Below are positions 8,132-13,692 of a stretch of DNA of 13,692 bases, in pieces. The notes under the pieces are model-generated. The model worked only from the letters and a program-made list of their open reading frames with translations, had not been told where the DNA came from and searched no databases. This DNA is from Herminiimonas sp. (lineage in GTDB: Bacteria; Pseudomonadota; Gammaproteobacteria; Burkholderiales; Burkholderiaceae). The DNA lies in contig JACMQD010000376.1 of assembly GCA_014377155.1 (NCBI GenBank), positions 1 to 13,692 on the forward strand. Reading direction: 5' to 3'. The position numbers and the translations under genes were made by a program. Every line of letters starts with the position of its first letter. Position 1 is the stretch's first letter.

Positions 8132-8500
8132 TTTCTCTCCAAAGTCACATTGAACAAGCTGATGCCGTGTCTGCGAAACGCGGCGACGCGCGCCACGATC
8201 CGGCTGATAACAATGGTGCCTTGGTAATGTTTCTAAAAATCATTACTGGGGATGTGGTCAAGAAAGTTGAGCGCTGCATGCACACCGAATAGGCATGACG
8301 GGTGCGAGGGCGTTACGGCTTGCGCACCAAAAGTTCGCGGCACTGATCTTTTGCGACGCAAAAGCGCACTCCAGCGAGGCGCCGATCTAGATGCCCAAAT
8401 TACAACCTGTTGCTGCCGTGTCGATTTCCTGCGAGTCGCAAAATATTTTTTTAAGGAAATATCGTATTCTTCAAGGATTCTCATCCTTTCGCCACTGTCG
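8132..8500. other. Divergent control region between chemoreceptor and diguanylate cyclase
   Basis: These 369 bases hold no supported gene; the cyclase frame is open back to 8252, but that extension lacks family-like sequence. Inverted repeats are frequent here: GTAATG-11-CATTAC at 8224-8246, GGTGCG-16-CGCACC at 8301-8328 and the perfect palindrome at 8348-8364. An A/T-rich run at about 8442-8460 lies nearer the cyclase. A minus-strand TTGACC at 8256-8261 is a possible -35 for the chemoreceptor gene, with only a poor -10. Confidence 0.5.
8348..8364. promoter_or_regulatory. Perfect 17-base palindrome, candidate operator
   Basis: CTTTTGCG-A-CGCAAAAG has two fully matching eight-base arms around one base. 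It sits 137 bases before the cyclase ATG and 217 bases before the chemoreceptor ATG on the other strand. No U-run follows, and with a one-base loop it would not form a good hairpin. A dimeric repressor or activator site fits better than a terminator. The binding protein is unknown. Confidence 0.45.
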
Positions 8501-11500
8501 ATGATCACCGCAAACACCGTGTCGCAACGGATCGCCGCTACCGTCGTTGCCCTGCTTGGCCTGGTGCTTGCGGTTCGGTCGCTGTGGCATGTGCCGTTCA
8601 TCGATCTGGCGATGCCGTCGGCCCGGTTTTTCGGGCCAAATGCGCCGCTGATGTTCGTGGCAGCGGGTTTGTTCCTTTACGGCTCGACGGTTCCGCGCTT
8701 CCGCCAAGGCCGCGCGCTTGCGGTATCGCGCATCCTGCTGCTGCTGGTCGGGGCGTTGTCGATGCTGATCCTTGCAGAGCATGTGTTCCATGTCAGTCTG
8801 GGCGTGGATTTCGCCCCGAATGCCAGCGCCCCCACACCGGAGACGCCGACCCCGGGCCGGGTCGCGCCGAACACCTGCGTGGCATTCCTGCTGGCGGCAG
8901 TCAGCCTGTACCTGGCCTCGATGCCGGCACGCCACCGATGGCAGTCGCGCACGATGGTCGTCGCGTCAGCCGGGGTGATGCTGATTTCGATGACCGCCCT
9001 GGCCGGAAACTTCTTGCAGCTGCCCTCGCTCTACCAGTTCGCCAGTTATAACCGCATGCTGGCGCCGACCGCGGCCGGCCTGTTCATCCTCGGCATCGGG
9101 CTGTGGTTCAAGATGCAGGATCTGCTGGACCGGGAAGACCAAAGTGTCGACGCTTTCGAGAGCCGGATTACCCGTCGCTCCGCCGGCATCCTGGCGCTGG
9201 TTGCCATCAGCACCGGCGTTGCGGGGTTTTCGATCGTGGAAGCAGGGGTCGACAATTCCAGCTCGCAGAATTTGTTCGATACGGCCGTGACCAACGGCGC
9301 TGCGGTCGCTGCCACACTCGAAGCGCGGCTGTGGTTTTCGCAAACCGCCCAGCACAGTCCGAGCGTAATTCACTCCTACACAATCCTTGCGCGCAACCCG
9401 GCAGATGCACAAGCGCGTGCACTGCTGCGCGAAGTCGGCGAGAGTTTGCTGCCGACCGGTGTGCGCAATATCCGATTCCTGGACGCGAATGGCCTGACCA
9501 TTTCCGAGGCCGGGCAAGCGCTGGCAGCGGACGGCACCATGCGCATGCCTTTGAATCCGAGCGAGCAGGTTGCCACGCTGCTCTGGCGCGACGGCTTTTA
9601 TCTGCATACGGAAAACATGGTCGTCATCGATGACCGCTTCGTCGGCAAGATCGTGATGGAGCAGGCGCTGACCGGTTTCCAGAACCAGATCACGGAAATC
9701 GAAAAGAGCAGCGCCTCGACTGAAGTGCTGATCTGCGGCCGCACGGCGACGCACGTCCTCTGCGCGCCGAGCCGTTTCTACCCGAAGCCACGCACGATTC
9801 CACTTTACAAGGCAGACGGCACGGTCAACCTGCCGTTCATGCCGACCGAACTGAATGTCGCAAAGGTCTCGCGCATCAAGGATCTGCGCGGCGTGCCTTC
9901 CGTGATCGCCTATACGCCGATCCGCAATTTTGGCCTTGGACTGGTGCTGAAAGTCGATGCCGACAGCCTCTACGCATCGATCCGTACTTACGTCCTGCAG
10001 CTGATTGCCGTGATCGTGGTGCTGGTGGGGCTCGGCGCCTTGATTGCCCGGCTGCAGATCCGGCCGCTGCTGGCGCGACTGGTGTATGAACAAACGCGTA
10101 ACCAGGCGATCCTGGCCGGCTCCAACGATGCATTCATTGCCATGGACAGCGATGGCCGGGTGACCGACTGGAACGCCCGTGCGGAAGCCCTCTTTCATTG
10201 GCCGGCAGAGGAAGCGACAGGCCAGCTGCTGTCGGACCTGATCGTGCCGCCCGAAGAGACCGCGGCGCATGTTGCCGACATGGCCGAGTTCAAGCGCACC
10301 GGCCACAGTCCGACCATCAACACCCAGCGCGAGATCGTGGCGATGCGTCGCGACGGCACCCGGATTCCGATCGAAGTATCGACGACCGGCTTTCACGATG
10401 GCACGGCATTCATCTCCAATGCCTTCATCCGCGACATCAGCGACAGGAAGGAAGCCGAACGCCAGCGCGAACGCAGCGAACAGCGGCTGCAGGCGATTAC
10501 CGATAATCTGCCGGCGCTGATCACGCATGTCGATCTGGACGAACGCTACACATTCGTCAATTCCAATGTCGAACGGGTGTTCGGCATAGCGCCCGAGGCG
10601 CTGATCGGCCGCACCATGCGGACGATTTGCGGCGAGGCTTTTTACGCAACGCTTTCGCCCCACATCAAAGCCTGTCTCGCCGGTCAGGAGGTCGCGTTCG
10701 AGGGCGTCGTTACAACGCGGGAAGGCGTACGTCATTTTCAGGCGAATTACATTCCGGAATTTAATCGGCAGGGTGAGATCAGCGGCTTTTATGCGCTGAC
10801 ATTCGATATTACCGAACGCCGCCGCGACGAACTGCAGCGCGCAGAGAGCGAAGCGCGGCTGCGCCTTCTTACCGACAACATTCCGGCCCTGATTGCATAT
10901 GTCGATACGTCGCACCGGTTCCGGTTCGGGAATGCGACCTTCGAGGACTGGCTCGGGGTCGCCCCCGGCGCGCTGATCGGCATGTCGATTCAAGAGCTCG
11001 TCGGCGAGCAGGCGTACCGCGAGCGGCTGCCGTACTTCGAGCGGGCGTTTGGCGGCGAGACCGTGCGTTTCGAAATGAACACCGATACCATTGGCATCAA
11101 ACGCATCCTGCAGACGGTCTATGTCCCGCACAAGCTGGCCGACGGCCGTGTCGATGGCCTCTACACCATCAGTACCGACGTGACGGACCTGAAGAAAATC
11201 GAGCAGGAACTGGCGGTCCTGGCGCGGGTCGATTCGCTGACCGATTTGCCGAATCGCCGGCAATTCGAAGAGCGCATGGCCGAGGCAGTCGCCCAATGCG
11301 GGAGAAGTCCGCATCCGATGGCGCTGATGTTCCTGGATATAGACAAGTTCAAGGACATCAATGACCGGCTGGGTCACGCGGCCGGGGACGACGCGCTTCA
11401 GCAGTTTGGCAATCGCGTCAGGAGCAGCGTGCGCAAGACCGATTTCGTCGCCCGCCTCGCCGGTGATGAATTCATGATCATCGTCGGCCCTGTCAGATCC

Positions 11501-11725
11501 CCCGATGAATTTGCTCTGGTCGCCGAAAAAATCCTCGCTGCGGTCAGAGACCCGATGCGCATCGGCGACACGACGCTGCTGATCACGACCAGTATCGGCG
11601 TGGCCGTCTTTGACGGGCGGGATACCGATTCTGAGGCAATCATCGCGCGGGCAGATGCCGCCTTGTACCAGGCCAAAGGGGCGGGCCGGAATGTGGTCCA
11701 GCTGGCAAGCGCTTTGAACGCCTGA
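8501..11725 (+). CDS. Membrane diguanylate cyclase with 7-8 TM segments, extracytoplasmic sensor, three PAS domains and AGDEF site
   Basis: The 1074-residue protein has about six N-terminal hydrophobic segments (near 11-30, 47-64, 75-95, 124-141, 151-170, 187-203). Another TM lies at about 227-247, then a 250-residue extracytoplasmic CHASE/Cache-like domain and a TM at about 498-517. Three PAS domains follow (about 535-650, 663-775, 787-898), then a GGDEF domain at about 908-1070. The GGDEF core is LMFLDIDKFKDIND, with catalytic-metal D946, and the signature is AGDEF (987-991). The inhibitory I-site RKTD (978-981) is intact, five residues before it. It should make cyclic di-GMP in response to an external and a cytoplasmic signal. 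There is no EAL domain. ATG 8501 lacks a Shine-Dalgarno; an AAGGA at 8473-8477 faces possible non-ATG starts, so the exact start is uncertain. Confidence 0.93.
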   Translation: MITANTVSQRIAATVVALLGLVLAVRSLWHVPFIDLAMPSARFFGPNAPLMFVAAGLFLYGSTVPRFRQGRALAVSRILLLLVGALSMLILAEHVFHVSLGVDFAPNASAPTPETPTPGRVAPNTCVAFLLAAVSLYLASMPARHRWQSRTMVVASAGVMLISMTALAGNFLQLPSLYQFASYNRMLAPTAAGLFILGIGLWFKMQDLLDREDQSVDAFESRITRRSAGILALVAISTGVAGFSIVEAGVDNSSSQNLFDTAVTNGAAVAATLEARLWFSQTAQHSPSVIHSYTILARNPADAQARALLREVGESLLPTGVRNIRFLDANGLTISEAGQALAADGTMRMPLNPSEQVATLLWRDGFYLHTENMVVIDDRFVGKIVMEQALTGFQNQITEIEKSSASTEVLICGRTATHVLCAPSRFYPKPRTIPLYKADGTVNLPFMPTELNVAKVSRIKDLRGVPSVIAYTPIRNFGLGLVLKVDADSLYASIRTYVLQLIAVIVVLVGLGALIARLQIRPLLARLVYEQTRNQAILAGSNDAFIAMDSDGRVTDWNARAEALFHWPAEEATGQLLSDLIVPPEETAAHVADMAEFKRTGHSPTINTQREIVAMRRDGTRIPIEVSTTGFHDGTAFISNAFIRDISDRKEAERQRERSEQRLQAITDNLPALITHVDLDERYTFVNSNVERVFGIAPEALIGRTMRTICGEAFYATLSPHIKACLAGQEVAFEGVVTTREGVRHFQANYIPEFNRQGEISGFYALTFDITERRRDELQRAESEARLRLLTDNIPALIAYVDTSHRFRFGNATFEDWLGVAPGALIGMSIQELVGEQAYRERLPYFERAFGGETVRFEMNTDTIGIKRILQTVYVPHKLADGRVDGLYTISTDVTDLKKIEQELAVLARVDSLTDLPNRRQFEERMAEAVAQCGRSPHPMALMFLDIDKFKDINDRLGHAAGDDALQQFGNRVRSSVRKTDFVARLAGDEFMIIVGPVRSPDEFALVAEKILAAVRDPMRIGDTTLLITTSIGVAVFDGRDTDSEAIIARADAALYQAKGAGRNVVQLASALNA

Positions 11726-12079
11726 GTCGCTTCAACCTTCAGTTTTGACTGGCCGTGCGCCTGCAAGCCAAACCGCATGGGGTGGTGGCGCTGGTGAGCC
11801 GCTGCGAGGCGATTGGCGTGTGTCGTTGCCGGGCTTGCCGCGGGCATGACTGATCGGCATCGTCAACCGCAGCGACGTCATCAAGCCTTCGCTGGCCTTG
11901 TTCGATGAAGAACAGCGGCGCGTGAAGTTCCGCCGGGTGTCGTTCGGTGTGCGCCGCGAATAGTCTGCAGCGTACTCAGACGCATGTATCAGTGCGCAGT
12001 TTGGCTGTAATCAAACATAAAAAAATAGGTCGCGCGCTTCGAATGTTTTTAAGATCGGAATGTGTGTAAAGGAACAGCC
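11726..12079. other. Intergenic region with a decayed gene
   Basis: The 354 bases after the cyclase contain no intact gene. The middle holds a degenerate CBS-domain tail, listed separately. The last 80 bases are A/T-rich before the lipoprotein gene and are its likely promoter region, but I could not match a convincing -35 and -10 pair. No clear terminator for the cyclase is visible. Confidence 0.5.
11821..11940 (+). pseudogene. Remnant of CBS-domain C-terminus, resembling a ClC-type chloride channel
   Basis: From 11850 the plus strand reads LIGIVNRSDVIKPSLALFDE, then EQRRVKFRR. This is close to the final CBS-domain strand-helix (LVGIVSRSDLIKPS type) and tail seen in proteobacterial ClcB-like voltage-gated chloride channels. 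Just upstream, a neighbouring frame reads VVAGLAAGMTD, like the preceding CBS strand, so at least one frameshift separates them. There is no start codon or ribosome site, and the rest of the channel is absent. After FRR the frame continues into unrelated sequence to a TAA at about 12008. The resemblance is from memory of the family, so the identity is moderate and the decay is clear. Confidence 0.5.
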
Positions 12080-12286
12080 ATGAAATCGATCGTCAAGACC
12101 GTCGCCGTCCTCGCAATAGGATCCGCATTCCTCGGTGGGTGCGCCGTCTACGGACCGCCGCCGTCGTATTACGGTCAGGGTGGTTACTATCCGGCGCAGC
12201 CGGTGTACGTGCAGCCAGCACTTGTGTACGTGGGGCCGCCGGTGTCGATCGGCTTCGGATTCTGGGGTGTGCGACGCTGGCGTTGA
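12080..12286 (+). CDS. Small outer-membrane or periplasmic lipoprotein
   Basis: The 68-residue protein has a lipoprotein signal peptide: MKSIVK, a hydrophobic core and the lipobox LGGC, with Cys21 as the lipidation site. The mature part is only about 48 residues and is rich in Tyr, Pro, Gly and Val (YGPPPSYYGQGGYY, PVYVQPALVYVGPP). It ends in a short hydrophobic-aromatic stretch with a basic end (FGFWGVRRWR). Tiny Pro/Tyr-rich lipoproteins of this kind are common in Burkholderiales and have no assigned role. ATG 12080 is preceded by AAAGGA six bases upstream. The residue after Cys is Ala, not Asp, so sorting to the outer membrane is expected. It converges on the first mini-protein gene. Confidence 0.85.
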   Translation: MKSIVKTVAVLAIGSAFLGGCAVYGPPPSYYGQGGYYPAQPVYVQPALVYVGPPVSIGFGFWGVRRWR

Positions 12287-12297
12287 GCGGCGCCAGC
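12276..12297. terminator. Stem-loop between convergent genes
   Basis: GCTGGCG pairs with CGCCAGC around an eight-base loop that includes the lipoprotein stop codon. It sits between two convergent genes, so it could end transcription from either side, but neither side has a proper U-run. Confidence 0.33.
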
Positions 12298-12307
12298 TTC
12301 GCCCGGC

Positions 12308-12511
12308 TCAGTCCGGTTCCTGGAACGCCTTGAGCGTGTTGAAGATGACTTCCTGTTGTTCATCGAAGCTCATGCCGAAATGCTGTTCCCGCACCCATTC
12401 GTGCGGCGCGGGCGCCACGATTCCGGCGACGCGGATGTCTGCATCGTCATGAACAGTAATGGTATCGACCACGTGGTAACCCCGTTTGATAATGTTGCCG
12501 CAGAATAACAT
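12308..12511 (-). CDS. Unknown mini-protein A, paralogue of the next gene
   Basis: The 67-residue frame from ATG 12509-12511 reads MLFCGNIIKRGYHVVDTITV and ends GMSFDEQQEVIFNTLKAFQE-PD. Its last 20 residues match the neighbouring mini-protein (SFEQQQEALFRILTSYQESD) at about half the positions. GYHVV also aligns with GYQLV, so both are likely coding and related. One Cys (C4) aligns with the CxxCC motif of the neighbour. No signal peptide or membrane segment is seen, and I do not recognise a function. The start is doubtful: there is no Shine-Dalgarno, and an inverted repeat begins just upstream of the ATG. Translation might start at another codon, or the 5' end may be damaged. Confidence 0.55.
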   Translation of the reverse strand: MLFCGNIIKRGYHVVDTITVHDDADIRVAGIVAPAPHEWVREQHFGMSFDEQQEVIFNTLKAFQEPD

Positions 12512-12516
12512 TGATG

Positions 12517-12548
12517 TTGGTTTTGCGCAGATTCCGTGTGAAAACCAA
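12517..12548. promoter_or_regulatory. Inverted repeat in the leader of mini-protein A
   Basis: TTGGTTTT and AAAACCAA form a perfect eight-base-pair stem with a 16-base loop. On the minus strand it ends six bases before the ATG of mini-protein A, where the ribosome site should be. It could be an RNA hairpin limiting translation or a protein-binding operator between the two mini-genes. Confidence 0.4.
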
Positions 12549-12600
12549 TGTTAATTTACGGGCGAATCGACCACACCCAGTCGCAGTGAACAACGGCGGA

Positions 12601-12771
12601 TCAATCGGATTCCTGATACGAGGTCAGGATGCGAAACAACGCTTCCTGTTGCTGCTCGAAACTCAGTTCTTCAGAAGGTGGCTCAGGAGGGGGCGGCGCA
12701 ACGGCAACAAGCTGATAGCCGGCCGGGATGGCGACGGCTGAACAACAATGCTTGCAAATCAGGTCTGGCAC
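12601..12771 (-). CDS. Unknown mini-protein B with CxxCC motif, GTG start
   Basis: The 56-residue protein starts at GTG 12769-12771, with GGAGG four bases upstream, and ends at TGA 12601-12603. It reads (M)PDLICKHCCSAVAIPAGYQL, then a Pro-rich linker (VAVAPPPPEPP), then SEELSFEQQQEALFRILTSYQESD. ICKHCC resembles half of a zinc ribbon, so metal binding, perhaps as a dimer, is a guess. The C-terminal helix is acidic and amphipathic and matches mini-protein A. A near-consensus promoter lies just upstream. Mini-protein A follows after 97 bases on the same strand, so they may be co-transcribed. No function is recognised. Because it starts with GTG and is short, automated annotation could miss it. 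Confidence 0.65.
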   Translation of the reverse strand: MPDLICKHCCSAVAIPAGYQLVAVAPPPPEPPSEELSFEQQQEALFRILTSYQESD

Positions 12772-12801
12772 AGCGCCTCCGGTAGGGTATGCGTAAAAGA
12801 T

Positions 12802-12830
12802 AACATATTGCTGAAAAGCATATTTGTCAG
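12802..12830 (-). promoter_or_regulatory. Sigma-70-type promoter for mini-protein B
   Basis: On the minus strand CTGACA (-35, five of six matches) at 12825-12830 is followed by exactly 17 bases and TATGTT (-10, four of six) at 12802-12807. The predicted RNA start, near 12795, leaves a leader of about 24 bases that holds the GGAGG of mini-protein B. The region is A/T-rich compared with its surroundings. Confidence 0.6.
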
Positions 12831-12870
12831 GATGGTTGGTTTGTTGCAGATTAGATACTTATAATCGATC

Positions 12871-13305
12871 TCAGGAGGCGGGATTGCGATATTGATTGCC
12901 CCGGTTGCTGCGATGCGCATCTTCGTGCGGTTGTCCGGACTTTGCCGCATCGAAATCCGCATTGTTGTCCGGAGAAGCGAGATCCTCGGGCACGATCAAG
13001 TCGATCCGGTCGAACCCGATATCGCCCCCGAGTTCGACATCGTCGAGTCGCACGGCAGTCGAATCATCGCCGGTACCGGGTGCGTCGCCGCTGGCATAAC
13101 CGGCCGGCAATGTGTGCGTGTCCGAATCTTCATTGGTGCCGCGGTCGAGGCCCAGTTCGGCTTCGTCGATTGCCCGATAGCCGCCTTGAACGTCACTTCC
13201 CGTGTCGGAAATATCGCTCGGCCCGAGCGCGTCGGTGCCATGGCCGGTGCCGAGCCGGCGATCGTTCTCCGGCAAGTTGTCAGGGTCAAGTGTGCCGGGA
13301 GGCAT
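12871..13305 (-). CDS. Acidic, disordered protein of unknown function
   Basis: The 144-residue protein starts at ATG 13303-13305 with AAGGAA five bases upstream. It is very rich in Asp, Glu, Gly, Ser and Thr and poor in hydrophobic residues. It has no cysteine, signal peptide or membrane segment, and is probably intrinsically disordered. Segments include TLDPDNLPENDRRLGTGHGT, then DALGPSDISDTGSDVQGG and ELGLDRGTNEDSD. From memory, short acidic proteins with an LGPSD-SDSGSDV-GG core are widespread in Burkholderiales and Pseudomonas and remain uncharacterised. That recall supports a real gene but gives no function. The plus-strand frame over the same bases is a shadow. The mini-protein B promoter lies just past its stop. 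Confidence 0.78.
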   Translation of the reverse strand: MPPGTLDPDNLPENDRRLGTGHGTDALGPSDISDTGSDVQGGYRAIDEAELGLDRGTNEDSDTHTLPAGYASGDAPGTGDDSTAVRLDDVELGGDIGFDRIDLIVPEDLASPDNNADFDAAKSGQPHEDAHRSNRGNQYRNPAS

Positions 13306-13460
13306 GACGCTTCCTTTCTGTCTGGTCGGTAGGTAGACATAAGGTCACGAAATGCAGTACGAGGTTCCGCAAAATTACGCGACGCGCGCGGAAATTTCAT
13401 GCGTCGCCGCGCCGCGGACATGCTCCGCGACCTCGGGGCAAATTTCGGCAGGCGGAACGA

Positions 13461-13479
13461 ACCGGGCATTGCGCCCGGT
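13461..13479 (-). terminator. Candidate terminator of the S9 peptidase gene
   Basis: Six bases beyond the peptidase stop codon, ACCGGGC and GCCCGGT form a perfect seven-base-pair stem with a five-base loop. On the minus strand it is followed by TCGTT, a weak U-rich tail, so an imperfect intrinsic terminator fits. Confidence 0.5.
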
Positions 13480-13484
13480 CCACA

Positions 13485-13692
<208 letters not shown>

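Noticed and set aside
8252..8500. 83-residue extension of the cyclase from ATG 8252
   Set aside because: It is Cys/Arg-rich, crosses the palindrome region, lacks a ribosome site and precedes a natural membrane-protein start at ATG 8501.
8966..11377. 803-residue open frame on the minus strand
   Set aside because: It is antisense to the cyclase, Arg/His/Gln/Asp-rich with no domain, and mirrors the codon bias of the sense gene. The sense frame has clear PAS and GGDEF domains.
12892..13332. 146-residue plus-strand frame after a TATAAT (12860-12865) and a perfect AGGAGG (12873-12878)
   Set aside because: The promoter-like signals are tempting, but the TTG start is 13 bases from AGGAGG, the protein resembles no family, and the minus strand holds a better-supported gene. 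The AGGAGG is simply the complement of its last codons.

Overview
The window looks like a stretch of chromosome from a GC-rich betaproteobacterium, most likely Burkholderiales and plausibly the Oxalobacteraceae. This is inferred from codon use, the OprB-type porin, a stand-alone branched-chain-amino-acid-type binding protein, a chemoreceptor with a C-terminal pentapeptide, and a short acidic protein of a type I associate with that order. No database search was possible. There are no rRNA or tRNA genes, CRISPR arrays, insertion sequences or phage genes.

Layout, left to right. A truncated class III extradiol (DODA/LigB-type) dioxygenase lies on the minus strand (1-687), divergent from a cryptochrome-DASH/photolyase (1023-2327). 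A secreted type 1 periplasmic binding protein without its own permease genes follows (2445-3650). Next come a 69-residue unknown protein with a tandem MQP/IQP tail (minus, 3794-4003) and, divergent from it, an OprB carbohydrate porin (4109-5515). After a 500-base gap with nothing recognisable there is a TTG-started VOC/glyoxalase-fold protein (6018-6410). It converges on a methyl-accepting chemotaxis protein ending in GWETF (minus, 6425-8131). Divergent from the receptor is a 1074-residue membrane diguanylate cyclase with a multi-pass N-terminus, an extracytoplasmic sensor, three PAS domains and an AGDEF active site (8501-11725). The region between these two genes carries a perfect 17-base palindrome.

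The last 2 kb is a zone of small genes. It holds a decayed CBS-domain tail resembling a ClC chloride channel (about 11821-11940), a 68-residue lipoprotein (12080-12286), and two tandem minus-strand mini-proteins with a shared C-terminus (12308-12511 and 12601-12771). The second mini-protein starts with GTG and has a complete promoter and Shine-Dalgarno sequence. Then come an acidic 144-residue protein (12871-13305) and the 3' end of an S9 prolyl-oligopeptidase-type peptidase that leaves the window (13485-13692).

Functionally, the clearest link is the divergent chemoreceptor and diguanylate cyclase, two outputs that control motility against the sessile state. The binding protein and porin could both serve nutrient uptake but are separate transcription units. 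The most original observation is the pair of paralogous mini-proteins, one with a CxxCC motif.
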